DNA of 64,000 nt from Biomphalaria glabrata (taxonomy: Eukaryota > Mollusca > Gastropoda > Planorbidae), in the NCBI RefSeq assembly GCF_947242115.1, contig NC_074718.1, positions 44,711,199-44,775,198 of the forward strand, read 5' to 3'. The notes under the pieces were generated by a model that was not told the DNA's origin, ran no database searches, and saw nothing but the letters and a program-made list of their open reading frames with translations. The position numbers and the translations under genes are program-made. Positions 45,693 through 58,000 of this stretch are shown piece after piece; position 1 is the stretch's first letter; the number at the start of each line of letters is the position of its first letter.

Positions 45693-45905
45693 AAAAAACG
45701 GAGGAATATAAACAAAATAGTGTTGACAGTGTTAAGATTAAAATTATTTATAAACTATGATTTTGTCGTTTTTTTTATGTTCGTGTATCTCTATGGGTCT
45801 CATCGCATAATAAGACCCTCATAGCCATCAAACACAGATCTGATAAAAAAGAAAATGAGCGTGACATATTTAAGAAGACAGATACCATAGACTTATATAT
45901 AGGCC

Positions 45906-45940
<35 letters not shown>

Positions 45941-46175
45941 CATTTTAGACTGGGCATGGAGATATTGTAACACTACAAAAAATGTAGTGAATTTAAAAAA
46001 AAAAATACGTTGAAAACAAGGCGTTGTTTTGTAAAGTAGTTAAAAGAAGTAAAGTCTTTTTTTCAACCCTAACCTATGTAATGACATCCATTGTGCTCTT
46101 ACAAAGACTCCCACAAGAATCCAACCTCCCCCATATCGTTGACGTATTTACAAATTTGTAGTCATGTGACTTGAT

Positions 46176-46433
46176 TTAATCCTGTGCACTCCCAGGGGAG
46201 CATAGGGCCGCAACCACATCTCTCCACCGAACTCGGTTCTGAGCAGCTTTCTTCATTTGCTCCCATGTCATTCCAGTACCCTCAGCTTCACTGATGACTG
46301 ACCTCTTCCAGGTTTGCTTGGGTCTGCCCACTTTCCAGGCCCCTATCCTGGTTGAGGTCTTGGTCGTCAGAAGGTTTGTCGGTGTGCTAGTTTCTAGAGG
46401 GCTTTCGCTAGTACACGTCATAGACTCTTCCAC
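46176..46433 (-). mobile_element. LINE C-terminal fragment, minus strand, nested in hAT
   Basis: KVGRPKQTWKRSVISEAEGT, GMTWEQMKKAAQNRVRWRDV and VAALCSPGS match the usual end of RTE-like LINE ORFs. It is a different family from 44936. Confidence 0.8.
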
Positions 46434-47427
46434 AGAGGAACCTTCCTGGCCAAGTTCTAGTTGGTTTGGTGTATTTCCGGTTTCTGTAGCAATAGTTTAG
46501 TGATGTGAGGTTGCTAGCCTTACGATCACCCCTCCTCCTTTACCCGGGCTTGGGACCGGCAAGATACCCCTATAAGGTGTACCCAGGCGGAGTTTGTAGT
46601 AATGTAGTTGACCTTATTTAAGATGACCTTCAACCATTTAATTCAACCTTCATCATATTTTTCCCATTGTCACACAAGTCTGTGCACATGAATATGGTAA
46701 ATACGCAATAGAAACATTAATAAATGCAAGTTATAAACTTTTTAAAAGCAATTTAATTATAAAACACATTTATTTTACACTCATAGACATTAATAAATAT
46801 AGACTGGCCGATAAAAGAGTTTTATGAAACGAAAATTTGTGACTTGCAATTTTGTGTACTTTATTATACAGCATTTTTTAGAAGTATAAAAGTTAAGTAT
46901 TCATATCTATTTCATCCATAACCTATATAAGTATTACAATATTGTCACTAGTGTTTTTTTTTAAATCTCTAAGACTGAAGATCATGCAACTTTTCAGAAT
47001 TCGGAAATCCGACAACAATAGATGTACATGTTTTCAAGTTACATGAAGTTATTTCCTTTTTCCAGTCTATATTTATTTATGTCTATGTTTACACTATTTA
47101 CGTAAAGTTTTTTTCTCTGTTCAACGTCTATCAGTGAAAATACATACTTCACATATCAGATATAGACATAACGATAACGATTTTTATAACATTGGCAAAT
47201 TTCCATTTACCTAGCCTAGGCCTACGAACGAAAAAAAAATTACGGCTGGGGGTCACTGCTTAGTGGGGGAATCGTATTAGGGGGGTCGCGGCACTAAAAA
47301 GGTTGAGAACCACTGTACTAGACAAACAGACAGAGTGTTGATATAAGCTTTGTAAAATGCATTTAGAATATTAATTTAGAAATTCTACATTTGGGCTAGA
47401 GTTACTTATCCAGGCCTACATCAAAAC

Positions 47428-47600
47428 ACTATAAGTTCCCCTTTCAGACCTTGCGATCTATAGGGCAGATGATGATAAGATCATCTGTTTCTTTGGCCAA
47501 TGGTTAACGAGCAGGGTGTCATGTGGCCATCACAACGACCAAACGCATTTTCTTTCTCCAAATAAAGTCAGGTACCCATTTGAGTTGGGTGGACGCAGGG
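47428..47600 (-). mobile_element. S3 SINE 3' domain, minus strand
   Basis: AGTTCCCCTTTCAGACCTTG, TAGGGCAGATGATGATAAGA and GGTTAACGAGCAGGGTGTCA match 3890-4050 and the inverse of 63700-63862. Confidence 0.75.
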
Positions 47601-47845
47601 GCGCCCTAAAAATCCCGAAATTCAAAAGCCAGTGGGTCGCGAACGTTTTGGAAGAGAGCGTCGCCTAAGACCTGTGGAAGAGACAAATGTCTGGCTATAT
47701 AACGATTCGAAATCAACCGAAGTTTCTATCGTCTCAAGACAGAAGGAACGCAGACGACTAACCGATGTGATGACATCATTCTACACGCTACCCCATTAAA
47801 ACAATATCGACATTACGTAGGTATAATGACAGATACAATTTTAGA

Positions 47846-48390
47846 TCAAATGCTGTGTATAGATCAGATGCTGTATATAGATCACATGCTGTGTATAGAT
47901 CAGACACTGTGTATAGATCAGACACTGTGTATAGATCAGATACTGTGTATAGATCAGACACTGTGTATAGATCAGAGACACTGTGAATAGATCAGACACT
48001 GTATCAGATACTGTGTAAAGATCAGATGCTGAGTCTAGATCAGATATTGTGAATAGATCAGATACTGAGTCTAGATCAGATATTGTGAATAGATCAGATA
48101 CTGTGTATAGATCAGACCATGTGAATAGATCAGATTCTGTGAATAGATCAGACACTGTATCAGATACTGTGAATAGATCAGATTCTGTGAATAGATCAGA
48201 CACTGTATCAGATACTGTGAATAGATCAGATACTGTGTATAGATCAGACCATGTGAATAGATCAGATTCTGTGAATAGATCAGACACTGTATCAGATACT
48301 GTGAATAGATCAGATTCTGTGAATAGATCAGACACTGTATCAGATACTGTGAATAGATCAGATACTGTGTCTCAGATACTATGAATAGGT
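47846..48390. repeat. Minisatellite, 18-bp unit, about 30 copies, with higher-order blocks
   Basis: The unit is AGATCAGATACTGTGAAT or AGATCAGACACTGTGTAT. A larger block with the truncated joint CACTGTATCAGATACTG recurs (about 48150, 48202, 48288, 48340). The array keeps open frames on both strands by periodicity only. Confidence 0.95.
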
Positions 48391-48683
48391 TGGCTACTTT
48401 GAGAACAGCAGCTGCTGTGTTGAGTGTTGACGATAAAACGACGCTTCCTGCATGTGTTTCTGGATCATGGATGCTAATTGCTTTGTGATTGTACCTGGGG
48501 TTAATTAGGATGACTTTTATGATACGATTGTGTAAAAAAAAAAGTTTCAATGTGTTACACAGCAGATAATTAAAAGAAGATCGGGAATACGTATCAAAAT
48601 GGCTGTCACACACACACACACACACACAAAACGCATGGTTGAAGGTCATCTTAAAATGAGCCTTTTTTAATAAGAAAACGGCA

Positions 48684-48764
48684 TTAACTCTTTCTCTCCT
48701 AACTGACGATACCAACGTTGATTCCATCAGAACGTGTTAAATAATAACAGAGAGAAAGAGTTAA
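48684..48764. mobile_element. 81-bp MITE bounded by TTAA (copy 2)
   Basis: TTAACTCTTTCTCTC and its exact inverse GAGAGAAAGAGTTAA enclose about 50 bp. TTAA at both ends fits a piggyBac-type non-autonomous element, though it could be a simple palindrome. Diverged copy at 18264. Confidence 0.75.
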
Positions 48765-49179
48765 GAAGGTTTAGAACTGTTTATTTCACAAAAGTATATC
48801 ATTATAACATAGATCTAGATGATGGAAGAAAGAACTGTTGTTATATGAATAGATCAGCCGTTAAAGAGAACAGGTACCGAGAAGCTTTTAGCACGCGAGA
48901 ACAGTAGGGAAAAGCGTTCATTTGGCCAGCTGGCGTCTGCTTCCATCACGCCTCAGTGAAGGTGATGTCCCCTTTCTTTTTCGTTCCTTGCTTGGCGACA
49001 TGTGTAGAATACAGTACTATACTTCTACATAAATCTAAAAGTTTCTTGGGAGGTTTTGTTTTGAGACTGTGTGTATGTGATGTGTGTGTGGGCGTGTCGC
49101 TTACAAGTCTAACTGAACGCTTTTGTCTTATTACTAAATGTCAGTTAGTTTCTTGTTCTTTCTATCTAGTTACTTAATG

Positions 49180-49265
49180 AGTATCTTATCTTAAATATTA
49201 AAGACAATCCTTCGAAGGACAAGACGATTACGCCCTACACCTATCCGTGTGTTAATCTAGTCGTG
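49180..49265 (-). mobile_element. LINE-A 3'-end fragment, minus strand
   Basis: ATCTTATCTTAAATATTAAA, GACAATCCTTCGAAGGACAA, GATTACGCCCTACACCTATC. Confidence 0.7.
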
Positions 49266-49447
49266 CACGCTAATGGGTTCCTTCAGTCGCGAAATAAAAA
49301 AAAGTCATGGAAATAAAAAGGAATGCCTGGCCATTAGCTATGGCCGAAACGATGTCGCCCACTGTGGCCACACATCAAATCTTACCCCGCCCCCCTCTCT
49401 CCGCGCAGCTGATGTATACAAAGGAACGACAAGTGCTGATACAGGCT

Positions 49448-49838
49448 GTAGCACCGAGTGCTGCACACTGCCTTAGGGTCGCCGGCTCTGCCAGGGTGTA
49501 GCACTGAGTGCTGCAAACTGCCTAAGGGTCGCCGGCTCTGCAAGGGTGTAGCACTGAGTGCTGCAAACTGCCTAAGGGTCGCCGGCTCTGCCAGTGTGTA
49601 GCACTGAATGCTGCAAACTGCCTAAGGGTCGCCGGCTCTGCCAGGGTGTAGCACTGAATGCTGCAAACTGCCTAAGGGTCGCAGGCTCTGCCAAGGTGTA
49701 GCACCGAGTGCTACTAACTGCCTAAGGGTCGCAGGCTCTGCCAAGGTGTAGCACTTAGTGCTACAAACTGCCTGGGGGTCGCAGGCTCTGCCAAGGTGTA
49801 GCACTGCGTACTACAAACTGCCTAAGGGTCGCAGGCTC
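49448..49838. repeat. Minisatellite, 50-bp unit, about 8 copies
   Basis: The unit is GTAGCACTGAGTGCTGCAAA, CTGCCTAAGGGTCGCCGGCT, CTGCCAGGGT. It is GC-rich compared with its surroundings. GCACTGAGTGC within each unit is nearly palindromic. Confidence 0.95.
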
Positions 49839-49839
49839 C

Positions 49840-51365
49840 TGATTTTTCCTCAGTGTTGATTCCCGAAGCCTTTCCCGTGATTGGGTATAGCTGCAAGGGA
49901 GCAGAGGTTTGAATGAGTACTCTTCTCCTAAGTGGGTAGCCAGCTAACGAGCCCCTCCTGTCCGAAGCTTACTTGTTTAGGCGCCAGTTACTCGCTTTTG
50001 CCCCCTTCTCATGTTTGTGAAAGCACCTCCGCCATCGGCTGGGCTCATTATCTGAGTCACACGTGAAGGCCAGGAGTTGGACTGGTTGTCAGAGGCTATT
50101 TGAGACGCGCGTGCCATTAGGAGAATGTCGTGCGTGTTAATATAGAGACTTAAACTCAGCTAAGTCTCTGGTTTCCTGGCAACCCGCTCCAAAGAGAGAG
50201 AGTAGTTCCAGCTTTGTCCTCTTTTTGTCAAAGTTCTCTGAGACACTGGTTAAAAACAGTTTAAAAATTAAAACAATCGAAGGATTGCATTGTTTTTTGT
50301 TGGTTTTTTTTTTTTTTTTTGGGGGGGGGGGAAATCCCTAACACAAAAATAAATAAAGTAGAGGGGGGGGGGGTAGTTCCTCCAGGAGCATTGCTTTTAT
50401 ACGATACACCTTGTGCAGATTTTCTTTATAAAATTTCAAAATTATACACCTTAAAAGTAGGCCTATTAGGCCTACCGTAAGCAATGAAATGTAAAAAGAT
50501 GTATTGCTTAAGGGATCAACAATACAGAAATTACAATAAAAGACACATAATACTGTAAAATAATAGTGTACTATTGGTCCAGCATGGTTTCATATATGTA
50601 GGCGGCCTGTGGTTCATAGACCTATGTTTATTGTATTTTCTAAAACTCTCTTGTAGGCTATGAAGGGCAAAAAAAATTGATGAAATTTTAATTTTATGGA
50701 CTTAATATGTGGATTAAAAACAAAAGTTGCCTTATTGGGTGATAGGCGCCGTGAAACATAACTTTTAAAATTCGAAAAAAAAAGGGGGGGGGAGTAAATG
50801 CGATTGTTGATAACATTAAACAATTTAAGCATTATGCGAGTTTCTGACAAATCAGCTGTTTAATAGGACGCCATTCAAGGTAGCAACAAGTCAGCAAGGG
50901 ACATTACTCCTATATACTTAATAGCATAACCTATATATAACACATATACTAATCAAACTATGCATTCCGCATTTGTAATAATTAATTTTTTTTTCGTCGT
51001 CTGCGTCTGTCTTTAGCAAGCTCGTCAGAGCTTTTTAGCTGTTTCTTTCAAAGGCAATCTGCTTTCCTATATGCCAAAGAAACCACTGGTTTGTCTGTAT
51101 AATGAATTAGATATGACAAAATATATAAGTTGCAACTGGGTTCGTGTGATCAAGAGAAATTATATGCTGCATTCATCCTTAATCTTCGGAATCGAAGATA
51201 ATGCCTTATAACTTTATGCTTGCATTAAATATAAAGGGCATGTCCCACAAAGTTGAAATGTATCCAAAAGAATATTTTTTCACTTTTGAGTATTTATAAA
51301 GAAAATGTAACAAATTTGTTAATTCTAAAAATTTAAGACAACGTTAGCTTAAAACAAACCAACTG
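49840..51365. other. Intergenic, no gene seen
   Basis: Contains a LINE-A-like remnant near 50150-50200, a T-run joined to a G-run (50300-50332), another G-run (50364-50373), and the 38935-type dispersed repeat near 51135-51210. A LINE (AAT)n tail with CTTTATTGTCCTTG lies at 51373-51405. Confidence 0.5.
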
Positions 51366-51639
51366 AAAATATGATAATAATAATAATAATCTTTATTGTC
51401 CTTGTATAAGACTTATTTATTAAAGATTATTGTCATAACCATATAAAACTGACAGAATTTCTTCTAAGCCATTGAGTGTCATAGCATCAGCTTTTAGATT
51501 TGCAAGTAAAAGATGCTCAACAGTCTTATAAAATAACAGTCCAGCTGGCATAACACACAATCAGGCAGCCATCCACTGTTGGACGCATCAGATCATCTTT
51601 TAGCCAATGTCAGGTTTCTACAATAAATTTAAAAAAATA

Positions 51640-52960
51640 TATTTATATATTTATTTAGTAATAGATACATAAATGAAAAATTAAGTAATATTAAATGAAT
51701 ATAAACATTAATATCAGCCTAGAGGAATCTAGTGCTACTTTACTAGAATATAAATAGATTATATACTATAAAGGTCTATAGTAGATCTATCTTAATTCTT
51801 ATAATTCTTGGAGTCTAATGATGAAAGAGTTTACTAAGTCTAGATTTTATTAATTTATAAATCTAGATCTATACCTTCCTTAAGAATGATATGTAAAAAT
51901 TATATGCTTTCTAAAAACTATTGTTACTATAGACACTATAGTGACTATAAGTGATAATAGTCTTCTAAATCTTGTAGTAGGCCCTACTACAAAACAAGAA
52001 TAGACTTTTATAGACCAACTAAAGATTTAGACAGAACTTCCCCAGGACATAGAATCTATATATTAATATTACAGACCACTAGTGAAGTGACCTAGCCCTA
52101 AAGCCTAGGCTAGTCAGTAGTCACTATATAAGTCATAAGACTATATTTTTATATTCCTATATTATTGTTTTTTTTTTTTTTTTATTTTTTATAGTAATTT
52201 ATTTATATATATTATACTAAATTAGATCTACGACTAGCAGATCTAGATTTAGATCTACATCTAAACTAAGACTAGTAAAAAAAAATATAGATCTATGTAG
52301 CTAAAAATCTATTATTAGATATCTAAATCCATATCTAGTTACAATCTAGTAATAAGACTAAATTGTCTACGTTAAGTTGGTCTTAATAACAAAAAACAAG
52401 ATCTAGACTCCTCTAGGCGGTCTAGCTAGATCTAGTGTCTTGAGCTCGACAGTTTCCCGTGATTTCCATACTATAACGTCACTTCCGCTTTCGGCCATGA
52501 CAGAGCCATTTCAAATCTCGTTAATTTTTTTACACTTCCAAATGACTTTATCTAGTATAAATATGTATTTCTTTTAACTCAAATTTTTAGGAACTATATT
52601 TGATACCATCTACTTTCATAATCAATAGTTATCTCAATTTCGATAAAAACCTCTTCAGTTGGTCTTTAAACTGTAGTGTCTATAGTGACTATAGATCTAC
52701 ATGTAGATCTACATTATAATTTATATAATCAATTTTGTAATTTCTTCTCACGGTAGAGGGCGATTGCCTATTATGATATTATCATTATCCATCCCTCCAA
52801 GTTCCAACCGGTCAGATCCGTTATTGATCGAATTTTTTCTTTTAGTCTATAAGATCTATTAGAACTTATCTAGGTCTAAAGTCTTGATCTACCTAGATCT
52901 AGAATCTAGATCTGTATAGATCCTGGAGCTACAGAAAAAAATGTTTTGGAGCGAAACTTT
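51640..52960. repeat. AT-rich AGATCT/CTAGAT low-complexity tract
   Basis: Overlapping words TAGATCTA, CTAGATCTAG and GATCTATA occur dozens of times without a fixed period. A similar tract is in RRM1 intron 2. No coding content. Confidence 0.75.
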
Positions 52961-53002
52961 AATAATAATTAAATTTGAACCGGAAGTATGATGTTTTGGC
53001 GG
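52453..53002 (+). promoter_or_regulatory. Candidate RRM1 upstream regulatory segment
   Basis: GC-richer islands in an AT-rich tract carry words like those in S-phase gene promoters: TTTCCCG (52453), TAACGTCACTTCCGC (52474, CRE-like plus ETS core), ACCGGAAGT (52979, ETS) and TTTTGGCGG (52994, E2F-like). They lie 2.0-2.5 kb before the RRM1 start codon. This is inferred from motif words only; no transcription start can be read from sequence. Confidence 0.25.
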
Positions 53003-53179
53003 AATGCTGTCAACTAAACCATTTCTTTAATACATTACATTTTTAGCGCTTACAATAGAAATTATATCTCACAACATAGAGTTTTACAAAATGGAATAAT
53101 AACTGGTCAAACACAATGCTTTTTTTATTATTAAAATTAAGTTTCGGGATTTCTTTGTCAAACCAAAACCTACGTTTAA

Positions 53180-54025
53180 ATTGACTTATACATTTTCGGA
53201 CTTCACGCAAAAACTTGAGCATCTGGAATTCTCAGATGACATATATAGTATAACATCATTGCATTTACCCTTATTATCACACAGACTACATTATATGCAA
53301 GAAAAGGTCAGTGAAGCAGGAAAAAGAGTAGGCCTCAAAATAAACCACACAAAAAAAAAACAAAAGTAATTAAAGTAAACAAACAAAATGGAGAAATAGA
53401 ACTAGGTTCTTAGACAATAGACCAAGAAGATAGTTTTATATACGTTGGGAGTGTAGTCAGTGTATCAAGGGGAACAGAGGAAGACATTAAATGTATAATA
53501 AATATAATATAATAAATATAGCGCATGACATATTTACACATCTAAAATTAGCCTGGAAATCTGCCTACATCTCTAACAATAAGCTAAAATAAAAATCTGT
53601 AACTCTAATGTTAAGGCGGTGCTACTGTATGCTTCCGCCGAAACATGGATAACAAATGAAGCAGCAAGAAAAAATTAAGTATAGACCTTCATCAACATAT
53701 GTCTGAAAATGCGTTGGCATGACAAAATAGAAAAAAAACTGTAGGAGATGGGTGGACAGACAAATATAGAATTGCAGATCTTACAGAGAAACCAAGATGT
53801 ATTGGTCACACTGCCACACCCTTAGAAAAGATACCAACAACACAGCTAGACAGGGCACATGGTGCATAGGAAGACCGAAAAGAACGTGGCGACGCTGTGT
53901 ACAAGATGAATCCGAGAGAAGAGAAAAGAGCTGGGAGCCATTAAAAAACTAGCAAGAGACTGTGGGGAGTGGCTTGTTTGTACTGAAGCCTTGTGTTCCA
54001 CGAGGAACTCAAAGGAATAATGATG
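53180..54025 (+). mobile_element. LINE (RTE-like), RT to C-terminus, degenerate
   Basis: Pieces on the plus strand read LEFSDDIYSITSL (RT box), EAGKRVGLKINHTKKK and IYVGSVVS-like. The C-terminal part then follows (WGATRELTWRRCVQDES-like) and a (GATGAT)n tail at 54018. Many frame changes; old. Confidence 0.75.
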
Positions 54026-54235
54026 ATGATGATGTGTTAAAAGGATTTTCCCCTTTGTCAGCTTTGTCAAAATATCACTCTCAGATTGTATATACAAAGG
54101 ATACTACACATATTATCTTATAGATTACCTACGTTACTTCAAAAAAAAAAAAAAGATAATTCCTACGCATTTCATGTGTCAATCTAGTCATGCATGTTAA
54201 TCAATGATTTAAACGCATATGTCAAAAGGGTGTCT

Positions 54236-54360
54236 CCCTGCCATGGTCTTGCAGAATGTATTCTGGACTGTCGCTAGGGGGTCTCGATGGTCCCGAGTTG
54301 GAACCCTGCCAGCTGCCATCCCCGACGTCCTGCAGGAGGTTTGGGCTAGGATGGACTCAT
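54236..54360 (+). mobile_element. S2 SINE, diverged
   Basis: TCCCTGCCATGGTCTTGCAG, TGGACTGTCGCTAGGGGGTC, GTTGGAACCC, CCATCCCCGACGTCCTGCAG. Confidence 0.7.
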
Positions 54361-54374
54361 CTTAAAATATCGAC

Positions 54375-54800
54375 TTACTTACTTAGACTTAGGTCCTCCC
54401 GCACCGTTCGGCGCATTGGGCGTCAAGCTGTCTCCATAAAGATGTGTCATTGGCAATGTCTGAAGCCTCCTCCCACCTGGTGTCCACTGTTCTGAGGTCC
54501 TACATGAAGGTGTGGCGCCATGTAATACGAGTACGTCCCTGTTTGCGCTTTCCTCGTATTGGCCTCCATATCAGCGCAACTCTTGGTATGCGTAGTTCAT
54601 TTTGTCTTAGAACATGTCCCGCAAACCTCATGCGACGCTCTGTCACAACCTCACCAAGTGTTCGACTTCCAGTTCGGCATAGGATTTCCCTGTTTGAGAC
54701 CTGATCTGTGTAACTGACTCCCAAAATCCATCTCAGCCATTTTTGTTGAGCCACATTTATTCTAAACTCAATTTTGACAGACACATATCGACACATCTTA
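54375..54800 (-). mobile_element. LINE C-terminal fragment, minus strand
   Basis: It encodes NVAQQKWLRWILGVSYTD, RTGSRTLGEVVTERRMRFAG, HVLRQNELRIPRVALIWRP and KRKQGRTRITWRHTF, then the end of the ORF in the next frame. Well preserved, about 98 open codons. It ends 220 bp before the RRM1 start codon. Confidence 0.85.
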
Positions 54801-55015
54801 TAAATTAAAGACGTTCTTTCGAAAAAATGGATAGGAAGTAATTTTGGTACGATTTTTCTTAAAGAATATATATATATATATATTTATGTGTGTTTGTGTG
54901 TGACTATGACCGCTGCTAGTTTTATTACGGGATGATTCCTGTTGTGAGATTTGGCAACAGTTTTAGCGGGATCTCTCTTGGTTTTGTACAACAAAAACAT
55001 TCCTGTGAAGTAACA

Positions 55016-58000
55016 ATGTTTGTTCAAAAAAGAGGTATTTTTGTTAATTTATATAATGCATTTAATCTAACGTATAGACTAGATCTATATTGTAGACTTG
55101 CACAGTAGTTTAGCTTGTAATGAGACAGTCAATATTCATATTGTAATTTCAATTTGTCGTTTTACAGGAGGTCGGACTGAATCTGTCCATTTTGACAAGA
55201 TTACATCAAGAATCCAAAAGCTCTGCTATGGATTGCACAAAGATTTTGTTGATCCTGTAAGTTGTTTTCTTTTATCAATATTGTTTTCGTTACACTTTCA
55301 TTCTAATATTAAATATAATCTGGATCTTTTTGTTTAGATTTAGAATCTAGAATGTAGAATCAAGTTAATTTCTAGTTAATCTAGTTAAGTATAAAATTTA
55401 ATTTTAATGCAGTCAACACAGGCTTGCTGAGTAGGCAGTACTGCCACACACAGCACTGCCAGTACCATTTCAGTATCATTCAATATATAAATAATAATAA
55501 TTCAATATGATTTTATGATTGTCAGACTCATCTATCATGATAATCATGTCATGAAAATCATTGACAATGTGAATCATCTGTGAATGATTCATCACAATCA
55601 TCATCATTGTCGTCATTGATATGTCTCATTTATGATATGACATGAATATCATTCTATTTCTGTGTAGTAGATCTAGTCAATTCTAGTCTATCCTTATTAT
55701 TAATCCTTAAAAATCTTGAATGTACACTGTCACTAAAAAAGAATCACTATGTCACTAGGACCATTAACCTAATTACTGGACTCTAGAACTCTAGATTATA
55801 ATTAGATTATAGATCTAAAAGATATCTAGCACTAGCCTGGGTCTAGGTTGGATAACTAGTCTAGAGTCTCTAATCTAGATTATCTGGAATAGATTTAGAT
55901 CTATCTCTATACAATCTTGTATCTAGTCCTAGATTATCTATGATTCTAGAATATAATTCTAGATCTAAACTACTCTCTAGTCTAATGTATAGATATCAGA
56001 CTAGGGGGTAGATATAGATCTATACATCTGTTAACTGTTTATTAGACAGGGGTTTACACTTCTGACATTAACATGCATCTAGTAGTAGTACAACCAAACT
56101 AAGGCTTACTAAGCCATTGTCACATTGTTACATCATTTTAAGCGTTAAATGTTGTATTTAATTTTTAATGTTTAACTTCACTTGAAATAAACTTCAACAG
56201 ATTTCATATAGATTTTATACTACATTCAATTTCAACAAGACCTCCAGTGTTTGTAAAGACCATTAGAAATATTGTATTAGACTAAAGTAAATTGAATTTT
56301 AAAAAACCTGGTTTAGAAGCCAATCACTGTTCCTCATATGGTAGCTTATATATGCTTTTAAGTTACTGGAATCCTTGAGATGATTATATATAATACAAAT
56401 CTACTATCAGTAACCCTTTAACCCCTCTTCTCACCCCCGCCCCCTCCAAATAATTTATAAATGTTCAGAAATGAAATGTGTCCCCTAATCTCTCATTCTA
56501 AAGAGAATGACAAATTTACAATAATTAAAAAACATAATTACTTTGAAAATGTTAGTCTAACTTTCAAACATTTGATGATAAATAAAGCTGATGAGTGTGT
56601 GGGCAAGTTTTTCTCCACTATTTAAATTGTTTTATCCAAGAATGTCCCCACCCCTCCTCGTAAGCACACTCACACATTGTATTTGAATTGTCGTCAGGTA
56701 TGGAGAAACGAAATTTTTATTCTTATATTAGCACTATGTACAATAAAGCCATTATTTTTTATTTTATTTTGACATTTAATAATAATAACATGATTAAATT
56801 GACAAATTTACTTACGGATAATAAAGATTATTATTATGTTAGAAATGAACGAGTAGTCATTCTCTGGCGCTGCCAGGGTCGAGTTTCGCTAAAGAGAAAC
56901 AAAATTCATTGTAGTCCCTTTAACAGTTTCCACTGAGGAATTTTCTGGTGATGTGGCAGGTCTGCAGCAGTACCGCCCTCTGACAGGCAACGAAGATGTT
57001 CCTAGGAATGTTAAATTCCAGGGAGAGTTTTTGCCTATAACCTGGGAGAGGTTTATCATCACAAATGTTGACACGGAAGAACGATTTGATAATGTCTATA
57101 TTCATTTCTCTCGTCCATTTGATCCTTTTGGCTCCTCTTGTTCTACCACCAACAGCACCTCTCAAGTGTGTGGGGTGCGAGTCAGGGAGTAGACCGACCT
57201 CTTGTGTTTGGTCATGAGGTTGTGAATTGCCCTCAGTAAATAATTATTATTATTATTATTATTATTCTAGGCTGCGATTACCCTCAAGGTCATCAATGGA
57301 CTGTACCAAGGTGTAACAACTGTTGAGCTCGATAATTTGGCAGCAGAAACAGCAGCGACTATGACTACAAAACATCCGGATTATGCGATCCTGGCCGCGC
57401 GAATCGCTGTTTCTAATTTACATAAAGAGAGCAAGAAAGTCTTCAGCGGTATAACAATAGTTTAATTCCAAATATGTAAAGTGAAATAGTTCTTTATGTC
57501 AGGCAAATATTTATACACATTTTGAATTTATTTGATCGTTATCATTATTACAACTGTATTTCTTTTTCTACAAAAAAAATAGAGGCCATGTCTGATTTGT
57601 ACAAGTGGATTAATCCAAAAACTGGAAAACATTCTCCAATGATCTCAGAAGAAGTCTATAATATTATCATGAACAATGCAGAGGTGAGGGGAAATTATCA
57701 GTTGTAACTATTAAGTCATTTCTGAACAAGCATACTAACATGTAGTTGTTTTTTGTTGTTTTTTTTTCTTTCTATTTGAGTTTAAATAATAACTGGAGTT
57801 GTTGTTTTTTTATCACCAGAGATTGAATTCAGCCATTATTTACGACAGAGACTATTCTTACAATTATTTTGGATTTAAGGTATAGTTGTTTTTTTTTTTA
57901 TTTGAAATTTTAGATAAATATTATTTTATATTAAAAATTTCCTAATTATTTGTGTGGTCAATGTTTTATTAATTTTGCATATAGGTTGCCCATTTTGTGT

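Larger units (their letters stand above)
43908..47315. mobile_element. hAT transposon (CAGGGGTTCTCAACC type), 3.4 kb, loaded with LINE insertions
   Basis: Ends CAGGGGTTCTCAACCTGTGG and GGTTGAGAACCACTG, exact 8-bp duplications TACTAGAC (43900-43907 and 47316-47323). The ends are of the Charlie-like hAT type. Three LINE pieces lie inside. No transposase is recognised in what remains. It inserted into dispersed repeat R1, whose sequence resumes after 47323 (AAACAGACAGAGTGTTGATA). Confidence 0.93.

Noticed and set aside
47841-48727. Open frames of 111-218 residues on both strands
   Set aside because: They come from the 18-bp minisatellite and its flank.
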